The position numbers were made by a program, and so were the translations under genes. Below the pieces are notes generated by a model. It made no database searches, was not told the origin of the DNA, and saw nothing but the letters and a program-made list of their open reading frames with translations. A stretch of DNA of 64,000 nucleotides from Halieaceae bacterium (GTDB lineage Bacteria > Pseudomonadota > Gammaproteobacteria > Pseudomonadales > Halieaceae), in assembly GCA_902547755.1 (NCBI GenBank), contig CACCPA010000005.1, positions 52,632 through 116,631 of the forward strand, in the 5' to 3' direction. This document shows positions 34,324-43,327 of the stretch, in pieces. Position 1 is the first letter of the stretch, and the number at the start of each line of letters is the position of its first letter.

Positions 34324-35044
34324 AAAGCGCCCACTTTCGAGAAGAAATAAAGGCTCATAGACTCGGTGACACTTGCTGTATGACCACGGGTGGTAAGTCC
34401 AAACTCTCTTTCTCTTCTTCTTTCGCTGCTGGCTTGCCATAGCCTCGGTCGATTAGGGCTCAAGCTGTGGACGTTATGGCGGCGTCTTTACGACCATTTC
34501 TGACGAAATCGACTAGTGTTTGGATTACTTATTCGATATTTGTTTTTGCAAGCTCTGAGAGGCGCTGAGACTGCTCCGTGGAGGATTTATTAGTATAGCG
34601 CTGTAGCTCTGTTCCTGCTCGGTCGTCACCACAAGCCATATGTGCGCGCGCGTTCATTTTATCTGACAAATTTAATAAGAGAGCTCACTTCACTAGCTGT
34701 TCTGAGAAAAAATAATTAACCAGTAGCGGTTAAGTAAAGAGGCTTGAGCAGTAGTCTTCAACGGCTGCGATAAAGGCGTGTCGCGTCGCTCTCGAGGGAA
34801 GCACCCGACTCTCCTGGAGGGCGGGATAAGTCGGTGCCATAGCGGGCGGAGTAATCAAACGGCGGACCAGCCGTGGATTTTCACCAGTTTTGTGAGCTTC
34901 TTCCGTTATGACTCGTTCTCTTGCAGCGGGTGTCAAAACTTTGCCATTTACAATCTTCGTTTATAACCCATTGTTTTGTATCAATTTTTTAAGTTGGCAC
35001 GGCTTTTGTATATCACCAAGCGACAGGTGACATGGAAATAGGCC
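34324..35044. other. 721-base region with no assigned gene upstream of flgB
   Basis: No convincing gene on either strand, and it looks more A+T-rich than the flanks. On the minus strand 34730-34936 is open (starting TPAARERVITEEAHKTGENPRLV...) and reads like protein, but there is no ATG, ribosome site or family match I can name. A second short minus-strand frame (34185-34463) overlaps the sulfotransferase. The right end carries the sigma-54 promoter of flgB. It may contain decayed genes or an unannotated RNA. Confidence 0.4.
34994..35010 (+). promoter_or_regulatory. Sigma-54 promoter of the flgB operon
   Basis: TTGGCACGGCTTTTGTA: a perfect TTGGCACG -24 half, then ten bases from GG to GT. The -12 dinucleotide is GT instead of the usual GC, so the call is slightly weaker than the others. 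Transcription would begin about 25 bases before flgB. Confidence 0.7.
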
Positions 35045-35437
35045 ATGACAGCAATAGATAAAGCATTGGGAATCTCGCCTCAGGTATTGGCGCTTCGTGC
35101 TCAACGAATGAACTTGTTGAGTTCGAATATCGCCAATTCTGATACCGCCGGATACAAGGCGCGTGACATTGATTTTACGGCAGCGCTTCGCCAGGCGGAG
35201 CAATCGCAAGGTCGGTTTGAGCGAACTCATGCTGCGCACATTGCTTTAAGTGGGTCTGTTGAGCAGCCGGACGTGATGTACCGGGTGCCTGCCGAAGTGT
35301 CACCCGATGGGAACAGTGTCGATCCGACCATGGAGCATCAGGCATTTATGGAGAACGCACTGAGGTATCAGGCGAGCTTGCAGCTGCTCGACAGCCGCAT
35401 CAAAGGCATCAAAAACGCCATCAAAGGAGACTCATAA
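35045..35437 (+). CDS. flgB: Flagellar proximal rod protein FlgB
   Basis: A 130-residue rod subunit. The N-terminal rod motif NLLSSNIANSDTAGYKARDIDF (about 22-43) and the C-terminal helix MEHQAFMENALRYQASLQLLDSRIKGI are the D0 coiled-coil pair of axial proteins. FlgB joins FliE to the rest of the rod in the periplasm. First gene of the flgBCDEFGHIJKL run; its stop TAA overlaps the flgC ATG by one base. Length equals the family norm (about 137). Confidence 0.96.
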   Translation: MTAIDKALGISPQVLALRAQRMNLLSSNIANSDTAGYKARDIDFTAALRQAEQSQGRFERTHAAHIALSGSVEQPDVMYRVPAEVSPDGNSVDPTMEHQAFMENALRYQASLQLLDSRIKGIKNAIKGDS

Positions 35438-35856
35438 TGAGCTTATTTGACGCAATGAGTATCGCCAGTACTTCGCTGACGGCTCAGACCGCGAAATTGA
35501 ACACCATTGCTAAAAACATGGCTAATGCGGATACGGTCGCCTCGACTCCTGAGGCTACCTATACCGCGCAAGCGCCGCTGTTTCGCGCCGTTCTCGAAGG
35601 TCAGATTGACCCTAAAGATCCCTCTCAGATGGGTGTGGTCGTTGAGGACATCGTTACGGTGGGTGGTCCCGCGCTGCAGGAATTCAACCCAGCGCACCCT
35701 TTGGCAGATGAGAACGGATACATCTACAAGCCCAATATCGACGCAGCCACTGAAATGGCGGAGATGATGCAGGCTTCGCGCTCGTTCCAGAACTCTGTTG
35801 AAGCCATCAACACGGCAAAGCAGCTGGCTCTTCGAACTTTGACCTTAGGTAAGTAA
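35437..35856 (+). CDS. flgC: Flagellar proximal rod protein FlgC
   Basis: A 139-residue rod subunit with LTAQTAKLNTIAKNMANADTVAST at the N-terminus, YIYKPNIDAATEMAEMMQASRSFQNSVEAINTAKQLALRTLTLGK at the C-terminus, and the HPLADENGY turn typical of FlgC. It follows flgB with a one-base overlap, ensuring a fixed ratio of the two rod proteins. Exported by the flagellar type III system without a cleaved signal. Confidence 0.96.
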   Translation: MSLFDAMSIASTSLTAQTAKLNTIAKNMANADTVASTPEATYTAQAPLFRAVLEGQIDPKDPSQMGVVVEDIVTVGGPALQEFNPAHPLADENGYIYKPNIDAATEMAEMMQASRSFQNSVEAINTAKQLALRTLTLGK

Positions 35857-35860
35857 TCCA

Positions 35861-36562
35861 ATGATTAACGGCACCCCGACAGACATCTTTACCTCTCTGA
35901 ATCCCGGTCAGGTGGCGGAGACGTCACGTTCTCGCAACATATCCGACATGGGCTCAGACGATTTTATGGCGCTCATGATTGCACAGATGAAAAATCAGGA
36001 TCCAACTAAACCCATGGATCAGATGGCCTTCATGAGTCAGCTCGCCGAGTTCAGCTCTTTGTCCGGTATCCAAGAACTTAACGGCGCCTTTGGTGAACTC
36101 TCTACGAATCTGACGGGAGCACAAGCAGTACAGGCGTCCTCGCTTGTCGGACGCAGCGTGGCGATGGATACCCAGGTTGCGGCGCTTGCACCAGCGGGAC
36201 GTAACGAGAATGGCGATATGGTCAATTTGCTGTCTGCCACTGTTGACATGGGGGATGGCAGTGATGGCGGTGTCTTTGAGGTAAGAGACAACGCCGGCAA
36301 TCTTGTTTTCTCAGGTCAGCTACCCGCCGGATCGGGCCACGTCCCGGTTGTATGGGATGGTCAAGCGTCTGATGGCAGCTACCTACCACCCGGGGACTAC
36401 AGCATTTCAGCACGTGTTGAGCGCGGCGGTGACCTCCGCGATGCACGCGTCTATGGGCATGACACCGTGATTTCCGTGGCTATCGGCTCCGGCAATCAAG
36501 TGACATTGAATTTAGCAAGCGGTCGCTCGGTGGATGTGAGCGACGTCAAAGAATTTTTCTGA
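35861..36562 (+). CDS. flgD: Hook-cap protein FlgD
   Basis: A 233-residue hook assembly scaffold. The N-terminal MGSDDFMALMIAQMKNQDPTKPMDQMAFMSQLAEFSSLSGIQELN segment is the FlgD signature. The C-terminal region (about 105-225) shows the Ig-like and Tudor-like beta domains, including VFSGQLPAGSGHVPVVWDGQASDGSYLPPGDYSI. It caps the growing hook and is removed at completion. Length fits E. coli FlgD (231). Confidence 0.95.
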   Translation: MINGTPTDIFTSLNPGQVAETSRSRNISDMGSDDFMALMIAQMKNQDPTKPMDQMAFMSQLAEFSSLSGIQELNGAFGELSTNLTGAQAVQASSLVGRSVAMDTQVAALAPAGRNENGDMVNLLSATVDMGDGSDGGVFEVRDNAGNLVFSGQLPAGSGHVPVVWDGQASDGSYLPPGDYSISARVERGGDLRDARVYGHDTVISVAIGSGNQVTLNLASGRSVDVSDVKEFF

Positions 36563-36581
36563 TTTACAACGAGGAACTAAC

Positions 36582-37793
36582 ATGGCATTTAACACATCAA
36601 TCTCAGGACTACAGGCCGCTCAGCAAGATATGGGCGTCATCAGTAACAACATTGCAAACGTTGGGACCACCGGCTTTAAGCGAAGCGATTCGCTGTTTGC
36701 CGAGCTGTATACAGCATCACTCGGTGGTGCCGGTACGCAGCCGGGCTCAGGTGTGACCTTGGAGCGCATCCGAAGTGACTTTGGTCAGGGCAGCTTTGAA
36801 TTCACCTCAAGCCAGCTGGATTTGGCCATTGACGGTAATGGCCTGTTTGTTCTTCAAAACGGTTCAGAGACGCTCTACACACGCGCCGGCGCTTTCCGAT
36901 TGGACAATGACGGTTTCGTTGTCACGGAAAGTGGTGCCAACCTTCAAGGTTATGGCGCTGACGATAACGGTCAGATCAACACGGCGCTAGGTAACCTACA
37001 GATTACTAATGCGCTACTTGCTCAAAAGCCAACGGAAGAAATTACGTTTAACGGTAACTTGGATTCGCGTTCTACGGCACCGACCACCGTACCGTTTGAT
37101 GCGACGAATCCCGAGACTTACAACTTTACATCAACGACCACTGTCTATGACTCTGCGGGCGCTGCCCATCAGGTGATACTCTACTTCGCAAAGGACGCAG
37201 CGGCAGCTAACCAGTACAACGTGACAGCTAGCATTGACGATGTTGTGCAGCCTGAAACTGCTGCGATAGTTTTTGATAATACGGGTGTGCTCGATGCAAC
37301 CTCTGTCACGGCGTTAAACTTGGCGAGCTACACTCCTGCAAACGCAAACGCACAGCCCATTAACATCGATTTCTCGACCGTTACCGGCTACGGCGCTACT
37401 TCAGCAACTTCAGGTGTGACGCAAGATGGCTATGCAGCAGGTCAGTTGGCGGGCTTCGAGTTTGATCGAGCCGGTGTTGCCTACGCGACTTACACCAACG
37501 GCGAGACACGTGCTGTCGGTCAGGTAGCGCTTGCCACTTTTACAAACCCAAGCGGTTTGCAGTCTGCGGGTAAAACGAATTTTGCTGAAAGCTCAACCTC
37601 CGGTGTCGCTTCCATTGGCACGCCTGAATCGGGTGCTCGCGGCATTATTAGACCCTCTGCGCTTGAATCTGCAAACGTTGACTTGACGGTAGAGCTGCTC
37701 GCCTTGATTGAGGCGCAGCGCAACTTCCAGTCAAACGCTCAGGCAATCCAGAACGCGAATGATGCCTCACAGGCCATCCTTCAGCTTCGTTAA
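36582..37793 (+). CDS. flgE: Flagellar hook protein FlgE
   Basis: A 403-residue hook subunit with the N-terminal ISGLQAAQQDMGVISNNIANVGTTGFKRSDSLFAELY motif and C-terminal SALESANVDLTVELLALIEAQRNFQSNAQAIQNANDASQAILQLR, forming the D0/D1 coiled coil. Between them lies the FlgE-specific beta-rich D2 insert (about 150-300), which is alanine/threonine rich. An AACGAGGAACTAAC leader gives the ribosome site. Same size as Salmonella FlgE (403). Confidence 0.96.
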   Translation: MAFNTSISGLQAAQQDMGVISNNIANVGTTGFKRSDSLFAELYTASLGGAGTQPGSGVTLERIRSDFGQGSFEFTSSQLDLAIDGNGLFVLQNGSETLYTRAGAFRLDNDGFVVTESGANLQGYGADDNGQINTALGNLQITNALLAQKPTEEITFNGNLDSRSTAPTTVPFDATNPETYNFTSTTTVYDSAGAAHQVILYFAKDAAAANQYNVTASIDDVVQPETAAIVFDNTGVLDATSVTALNLASYTPANANAQPINIDFSTVTGYGATSATSGVTQDGYAAGQLAGFEFDRAGVAYATYTNGETRAVGQVALATFTNPSGLQSAGKTNFAESSTSGVASIGTPESGARGIIRPSALESANVDLTVELLALIEAQRNFQSNAQAIQNANDASQAILQLR

Positions 37794-37818
37794 TTGGGTA
37801 TTAGGTAGGTAATTCGTT

Positions 37819-38535
37819 ATGAGTACCGTTCTTCAAGTTGCCGCTGCCGCTAGCCGTCAAATTGCTAACGCGCAAGCGGTGGTGACGCATAATTTGGCCA
37901 ACGCGGGTACCACTGCGTTTAAAGCTGACTTGTTCTATGCCGAGCAGGGCTATGCCAACAAGGGCGACGCGGGTGCGTCTGCGGTCGACTTTAGAGCGGG
38001 AAACATCGCGTATACCGGCCGTGATTTGGATATTGCGATTGCGGGTGATGGATGGATGCAGGTGATTACACCTGCCGGTGAGGAAATCCTCAGCCGGCGC
38101 GGTGATTTACGCATCGATCCGAACGGCAATCTTATTGACGCTGAGCAAAATCAGATACTCGGTGACGGCGGTCCAATCAATGTGCCCGCCGATAGCCAGG
38201 TCACCATCGGTGCCGACGGAACGGTCTCGTTCATTCCTCGTGGCGAGACCGCGCTGGGCACTGTGGTGACAGATCGAATTTTGCTGGTTAATCCTGCGCC
38301 AGAGACCTTAACCAAAGGCTTGGATGGCAACATCCGGGCCGAAGGTCAGGCAAACCTTGAGCCGGCTGCTGATGTGCAGCTAGCTGTTGGTGCGCTGGAG
38401 ACGTCAAATGTGAACCCCATTGCCAGCATGGTCCAGATGATCGAGCTTTCGCGCTCGTTTGAGGGCCATATCCAAACCATGAAAACTGCCGATGAGCTGG
38501 CTGCCTCGAGCGCCAGTCTCATGCGGCTTGAATAA
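37819..38535 (+). CDS. flgF: Proximal rod protein FlgF
   Basis: A 238-residue axial protein: N-terminal QIANAQAVVTHNLANAGTTAFKADLFYAE, middle ITPAGEEILSRRGDLRIDPNGNLIDAEQNQILGDGGPI (FlgF/G-type beta domain), and C-terminal SNVNPIASMVQMIELSRSFEGHIQTMKTADELAASSASLMRLE. Shorter than FlgG and FlgE, as expected. Part of the proximal rod. The order E-F-G fixes its identity. Confidence 0.95.
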   Translation: MSTVLQVAAAASRQIANAQAVVTHNLANAGTTAFKADLFYAEQGYANKGDAGASAVDFRAGNIAYTGRDLDIAIAGDGWMQVITPAGEEILSRRGDLRIDPNGNLIDAEQNQILGDGGPINVPADSQVTIGADGTVSFIPRGETALGTVVTDRILLVNPAPETLTKGLDGNIRAEGQANLEPAADVQLAVGALETSNVNPIASMVQMIELSRSFEGHIQTMKTADELAASSASLMRLE

Positions 38536-38559
38536 GACTTGAACTGAGGAGTCAGTAAC

Positions 38560-39345
38560 ATGAGCCAGTCATTATGGATTGCCAAAACCGGATTGGATGC
38601 ACAGCAGACCAAGATGGCCACTATTTCGAACAACCTCGCAAACGTCAGTACCAATGGCTTTAAGCGGGGCCGCGCCATTTTCGAGGACTTGCTGTATCAA
38701 AACGTCCGACAGCCGGGCGCACAGTCCTCGCAGGACACCATGTTGCCCTCGGGACTTCAGGTCGGTACGGGTACTCGCGTGGTAGCCACCGAGCGATTAT
38801 TCACCCAAGGTAATCTGGTGCAAACCGGTAACGCGCTTGACCTGGCAGTACAGGGTCGAGGCTTCCTTGAAGTGCTCATGCCCGACGGTTCTCAGGCGTT
38901 TACGCGCGATGGGTCTTTGCACCTCAACGATCAGGGTATTCTGGTGACCTCGGCGGGCTATCAGCTCCAGCCGCCTGTCACTATTCCTCAGGACGCGCTG
39001 AGCATTACGGTCGCGCCCGACGGCACCGTGTCGGTTCAGCAGCCGGGATCACCACAGGCGACGCAGGTCGGTCTGATTCAGTTAACGGACTTTGTGAACG
39101 CGGCGGGCCTCCAGGCACGCGGTGAAAACCTCTATCTCGAGACGGGTGCCAGTGGCTCACCCCTACCCGGCAACCCTGGCCTAAATGGTCTTGGCACCTT
39201 GCAGCAAGGGTTTGTTGAGGGCTCTAACGTCAATGTGGTCGAAGAGATGGTCAACATGATCGAGACACAGCGTGCTTATGAGATGAATTCTAAGGCCATC
39301 TCGACCGCAGACCAGATGCTGCAGTACGTCACGCAGAATCTTTAG
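38560..39345 (+). CDS. flgG: Distal rod protein FlgG
   Basis: A 261-residue protein with the FlgG signatures [44 protein letters not shown], then a beta-rich core with [28 protein letters not shown], and the C-terminal [41 protein letters not shown]. FlgG forms the distal rod that crosses the P and L rings. Length equals the E. coli protein (260), and conservation is high. Confidence 0.97.
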   Translation: MSQSLWIAKTGLDAQQTKMATISNNLANVSTNGFKRGRAIFEDLLYQNVRQPGAQSSQDTMLPSGLQVGTGTRVVATERLFTQGNLVQTGNALDLAVQGRGFLEVLMPDGSQAFTRDGSLHLNDQGILVTSAGYQLQPPVTIPQDALSITVAPDGTVSVQQPGSPQATQVGLIQLTDFVNAAGLQARGENLYLETGASGSPLPGNPGLNGLGTLQQGFVEGSNVNVVEEMVNMIETQRAYEMNSKAISTADQMLQYVTQNL

Positions 39346-39380
39346 TGACAGGCCGATGTACGTGATTTGAGGAATGACTT

Positions 39381-40082
39381 ATGGAACGTTACCGCATAAC
39401 TAGTCTCGTGCTTCCAATACTTTGGGTTTTAAGTGGGTGCGCTGGTATCGAGAGTAAATCTCATCCCGCCTATGCGCCCATGGAGCCAATCGTCTATACG
39501 AACCCGAGCGAGGGTGAAACAGCGGGCAGTCTGTATAATGAGCAACGCGGGATCAGTCTCTTTGCCGATACGCGCGCCCGAGCTGTCGGTGACATCATCA
39601 GTGTGATCCTTACTGAATCAACGCAAGCGTCGAAAAATGCCGGCACAACCATTGGGCGCACGTCTGGTATTGACGTTAGCCAGCCCACTATTTTTGGGCG
39701 CGCCAACCCCGACTTTAGCGCCGACAGATTTCGAGGCCTCACCCTTGAACAGAGCATTGAATCGGAGTCTGAGTTCACGGGTAACGGTACAGCAAATCAG
39801 TCAAACTCGCTCAGCGGAGCGATAGCCGTTCAAGTAGCGCGTGTGCTACCCAATGGTAATCTTGTAGTTCAGGGTGAAAAGTGGCTCGCTTTAAACAAGG
39901 GCGATGAATTTATACAGCTACGCGGCATCATCCGCCCACAAGATGTGAGTTCGACAAATACGATAGCGTCAACTTTGGTCGCGGATGCTCGAATTTCTTA
40001 TGGTGGTACGGGAATGATTGATCGCGCGAACTCGCCAGGGTGGTTTTCTAAATTCTTCAACAGCCCGCTAAATCCTTTTTAG
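39381..40082 (+). CDS. flgH: Flagellar L-ring protein FlgH
   Basis: A 233-residue outer membrane lipoprotein: signal peptide with lipobox LSGC (Cys20), then GISLFADTRARAVGDIISVILTESTQASKNAGT, and LEQSIESESEFTGNGTANQSNSLSGAIAVQVARVLPNGNLVVQGEKWLALNKGDEFIQLRGIIRPQDV, the conserved L-ring core. It forms the outer membrane bushing around the rod. Length matches the family (about 232). flgI starts four bases downstream. Confidence 0.96.
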   Translation: MERYRITSLVLPILWVLSGCAGIESKSHPAYAPMEPIVYTNPSEGETAGSLYNEQRGISLFADTRARAVGDIISVILTESTQASKNAGTTIGRTSGIDVSQPTIFGRANPDFSADRFRGLTLEQSIESESEFTGNGTANQSNSLSGAIAVQVARVLPNGNLVVQGEKWLALNKGDEFIQLRGIIRPQDVSSTNTIASTLVADARISYGGTGMIDRANSPGWFSKFFNSPLNPF

Positions 40083-40086
40083 GGAG

Positions 40087-41250
40087 ATGATGATGTTCAA
40101 GCGAAACGTATTCGATATTTCCAAATCCGTCATCTTTGCGTTTGCCAGTTATTTGGTGGTGCTGGCTATTTTCGCGGTGGCCTTCCCCAAGGAAGCTCAG
40201 GCTGAGCGCATTAAAGACATTGCCATGATCGAGGGTGCACGAAGTAACCAGCTGATTGGCTTTGGTTTGGTTGTGGGCCTCGATGGTACCGGTGACCAGG
40301 TAACGCAGACACCCTTCACCATTCAGGCTGCGCGCAGCATGTTGCAGCAGTTTGGGGTCAATCTGCCTCCGGGTGTGAACCCGCAGACCAAGAACATGGC
40401 CTCGGTCATGGTTACGGCAGAGTTGCCACCCTTTACCAAGCCCGGCCAGAAAATGGACGTTACGGTATCGTCGGTCGGTAATGCGAAAAGTCTGCGCGGT
40501 GGTGAGCTTTTATTGACCCAACTCAAAGGCGGTAACGGCGAAGTCTATGCTGTTGCACAAGGAGGTTTGGTTGTTTCAGGTTTTGGTGCGGAGGGTTCAG
40601 ACGGCTCTAGAGTCAGTGTGAATACTAAGGCGTCAGGTCGCATTCCCAACGGTGCGCTCATCGAGCGCGAGGTGGGCAATGCACTGGATGATGGTAGTGA
40701 CCGAATCACCTTCCACTTGCATACTGCCGACTTCTCAACGGCGCGTAACGTGGCCTTCGCGATCAACAGCATAATGGGACCCGACACAGCAGAAGCACTG
40801 GACGCTGTGTCTATTTCAGTTCGTGCACCGTCAGAAACAGCACAGAAAGTCTCGTATCTTGCGGAGCTAGAGAACATCGAGGTCAGTAAAGCGGCGAGCG
40901 CAGCCAAAATCATCGTGAACGCGCGAAGCGGCACGATTGTCATTGGCTCTGAAGTCATTGTGAAACCCGCGGCAGTTGCTACCGGTGCACTCACTGTGAC
41001 TATTGATGAGGCGATTGCCGTGTCTCAGCCTGGACCTTTTGCGGCGGGTGGTGAGACCGCAGCCGTTCCTGACACGAACGTGGCGATTGAAGAAGAGGAA
41101 GTGAACTTCTTCGTGATGGAAGGTGGCGTCAATCTTCAGGATATCGTCACAGCCATTAATAAAGTGGGTGCCTCACCCGGTGATCTCATTTCAGTACTCG
41201 AGGCCCTGCAGCAAGCCGGTGCGCTGAGTGCCCAGATAGTGGTCATTTAA
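40087..41250 (+). CDS. flgI: Flagellar P-ring protein FlgI
   Basis: A 387-residue exported protein. The hydrophobic segment about 13-35, ending KEAQA, is a signal peptide, and the mature protein starts ERIKDIAMIEGARSNQLIGFGLVVGLDGTGDQV, the strongest FlgI signature. The long tail ends VNLQDIVTAINKVGASPGDLISVLEALQQAGALSAQIVVI. Needs FlgA to assemble in the periplasm. The three leading Met codons leave the exact start uncertain by a few residues. Confidence 0.96.
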   Translation: MMMFKRNVFDISKSVIFAFASYLVVLAIFAVAFPKEAQAERIKDIAMIEGARSNQLIGFGLVVGLDGTGDQVTQTPFTIQAARSMLQQFGVNLPPGVNPQTKNMASVMVTAELPPFTKPGQKMDVTVSSVGNAKSLRGGELLLTQLKGGNGEVYAVAQGGLVVSGFGAEGSDGSRVSVNTKASGRIPNGALIEREVGNALDDGSDRITFHLHTADFSTARNVAFAINSIMGPDTAEALDAVSISVRAPSETAQKVSYLAELENIEVSKAASAAKIIVNARSGTIVIGSEVIVKPAAVATGALTVTIDEAIAVSQPGPFAAGGETAAVPDTNVAIEEEEVNFFVMEGGVNLQDIVTAINKVGASPGDLISVLEALQQAGALSAQIVVI

Positions 41251-41273
41251 AAGGATTTCCTGAGGAATTACTG

Positions 41274-41690
41274 ATGAGCGGCGCCATTTACAACGACTTC
41301 AGTCAGTTCACGACGCTTCGCGCGGAAGCGACGAAGAATCCGAACGCGGCGCTCGAGGACGTGGCCGCGCAGTTCGAGTCGATCTTTCTGCAACAAATGC
41401 TCAAGTCCATGCGTGATGCCACGGTAAAGAGCGGCTTATTTGAGTCATCGCAAATGGAGACCTACCAGGGCATGGCGGACCAGCAGCTGGCAGTTCAGCT
41501 CTCAGAGCAGGGCGGCATTGGCTTGGCTCGAATGATGGTCGAACAAATGCAGACGCGCGATTTGGTGCCAAAGTTGGACGATGACACAAACGGCGAATTG
41601 ACAGCGGTAAAAACGTCAGCGGAGCAGGATGTGACTCAGGTTTTTGGTCCAAAGGTCGCTAATGCTTACGACATAAGGAGCGACGATTAA
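41274..41690 (+). CDS. flgJ: Rod-cap protein FlgJ, without the muramidase domain
   Basis: A 138-residue protein with the FlgJ N-terminal rod-cap domain: ALEDVAAQFESIFLQQMLKSMRDATVKSGLFESSQMETYQGMADQQLAVQLSEQGGIGLARMMVEQM. The peptidoglycan hydrolase domain of E. coli-type FlgJ (total about 313 residues) is absent, and the tail stops after a short linker (ending YDIRSDD). No separate lysozyme gene lies nearby in the block. The stop overlaps the flgK start by one base, so the short form is not an assembly artefact of a lost stop. Confidence 0.93.
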   Translation: MSGAIYNDFSQFTTLRAEATKNPNAALEDVAAQFESIFLQQMLKSMRDATVKSGLFESSQMETYQGMADQQLAVQLSEQGGIGLARMMVEQMQTRDLVPKLDDDTNGELTAVKTSAEQDVTQVFGPKVANAYDIRSDD

Positions 41691-43327
41691 TGTCTAACAT
41701 CTTTGATGTCGGTTCGTCGGCGCTGAACTCGCTTCAGCGGGCCATTTCTACGACCGGCAATAATATTGCAAATGCGAATACTGACGGCTATAGCCGCCAG
41801 GAGGTTGAGTTTAGGACGCGCACGCCGGATTCCATTGGCGGGCACCAAATCGGTACGGGCGTTGAAATCAGCTCTATTCGACGTGCTTACGATCAGTTTC
41901 TGACGCAGGACGTTCAAGCTCGTACCAGTTCCTCGGGTTACTACAGTCTTTATTCAACAACGGCTGAGCAGATTGACAATCTCATGGCGGACCCCACCAC
42001 CAGCATCTCATCGGCCATGGATCAGTTTTTTACAGCCATGGAAGCGGTCGCTATCAGCCCAACCTCGCAACCGGAGCGTCAGGTACTGCTCTCGGAGGCG
42101 GGCACACTCGCAAACCGTTTCAATTACGTCGATGCGCGCTTAAGCGAGCTTGCCGAGAACATAAACGAGCAAATGTCGGTTTTTATAATGGACATCAACC
42201 AGCACACTAAGGACATTGCTCAGCTCAACCAGCAAATTGCGCGCCTTGAACGAACCCCGGGTGGCTCGCCTAACGACTTACTTGATCAGCGCGATCGCGC
42301 TATCGAGTCCTTATCCAAGTTCGTTAGTGTCGAGACCCGCCTGCAGGAAGACGGCTCAATGAATGTCTTCACCTCATCCGGCCATCGACTGGTGAGTCAG
42401 TCAGGCGCCGAGACATTACGCATGACCTCAGCGCCCCAACCCGACGGGCCTGTAAGGCTTTACATTTCGGCGCCGGGTGGTGCCGATACAGAAATTACTG
42501 GCTTTTTCCTAGGTGGTGAGCTTGGCGCTGCAATGGACGTATCGCAAAACGTTATCGATCGGGCGCGGCGAGATATCGGCTTACTCGCCGTTGGCCTCTC
42601 TGAGACCTTCAACACCCAGCACAAAGCCGGTGACACGCTAAATCTGGTCGCAGGTGCGGAGTTTTTTGCGTCGATTACGCCGGTGGTTACGGCATCGCCC
42701 CTGAACTCGGGAACGACGACGGTCGCGTCGGTTATTGACGATGCAACAGAACTGACCGGTGCTTCATATCAAATTGATTACACCGACAGTGTGGTGACCA
42801 TCACGAACCTGGCGACCAATGCGACACAGGAAATTAACGGTACGACGGCATCGATTGACGGCTTGACCTTTACGGTGAGTCCATTTTCGAACCAGACCGA
42901 CGGTGATCGATTCTTGGTGGAGCCCACCGGACGGGCAGCATCGTCGATGGCGGTGGCGATTACTGACACTTCCGACATTGCCGCGGCTAACTCAGGCAGC
43001 AATGTGGGTGATAATCGTAATATGCTCAGCCTCATTGCACTTCGCGAGGCTAATAATCTAAAAAATGGGACCAAGAGTGTTTACGATATTTATAATAATG
43101 CCGTGTCTGAAGTGGCCGTTGGCACCCGTAGCGCACGAGCGAACGCAGACACAGAGCTGTCTTTATTGCAGTCGGTGACTGATCGACGCGATGGCATTAC
43201 CGGCGTCAACCTTGAAGAAGAGGCGGCCAACTTGATTCGGTATCAGCAAGCTTACCAGGCAGCAGCACAGATTATTACGACGGCTAATGATGTCTTTGAT
43301 ACCCTATTGCGGGCGGCTTCACGATGA
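41690..43327 (+). CDS. flgK: Hook-filament junction protein FlgK (HAP1)
   Basis: A 545-residue protein: N-terminal IFDVGSSALNSLQRAISTTGNNIANANTDGYSRQEVEF, central beta domains, and C-terminal GVNLEEEAANLIRYQQAYQAAAQIITTANDVFDTLLRAAS, the D0 pair. It joins hook to filament with FlgL and is carried by FlgN. Its start overlaps flgJ by one base and its stop overlaps flgL by four bases. Length matches Salmonella FlgK (553). Confidence 0.96.
   Translation: MSNIFDVGSSALNSLQRAISTTGNNIANANTDGYSRQEVEFRTRTPDSIGGHQIGTGVEISSIRRAYDQFLTQDVQARTSSSGYYSLYSTTAEQIDNLMADPTTSISSAMDQFFTAMEAVAISPTSQPERQVLLSEAGTLANRFNYVDARLSELAENINEQMSVFIMDINQHTKDIAQLNQQIARLERTPGGSPNDLLDQRDRAIESLSKFVSVETRLQEDGSMNVFTSSGHRLVSQSGAETLRMTSAPQPDGPVRLYISAPGGADTEITGFFLGGELGAAMDVSQNVIDRARRDIGLLAVGLSETFNTQHKAGDTLNLVAGAEFFASITPVVTASPLNSGTTTVASVIDDATELTGASYQIDYTDSVVTITNLATNATQEINGTTASIDGLTFTVSPFSNQTDGDRFLVEPTGRAASSMAVAITDTSDIAAANSGSNVGDNRNMLSLIALREANNLKNGTKSVYDIYNNAVSEVAVGTRSARANADTELSLLQSVTDRRDGITGVNLEEEAANLIRYQQAYQAAAQIITTANDVFDTLLRAASR

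Noticed and set aside
34185..34463. 92-codon minus-strand frame over the end of the sulfotransferase
   Set aside because: Half of it is antisense to the sulfotransferase, and the rest shows no family features.
34730..34936. Minus-strand open frame in the unexplained region as a gene
   Set aside because: It begins without an ATG, has no ribosome site, and I cannot name a family. Left as a possible remnant.
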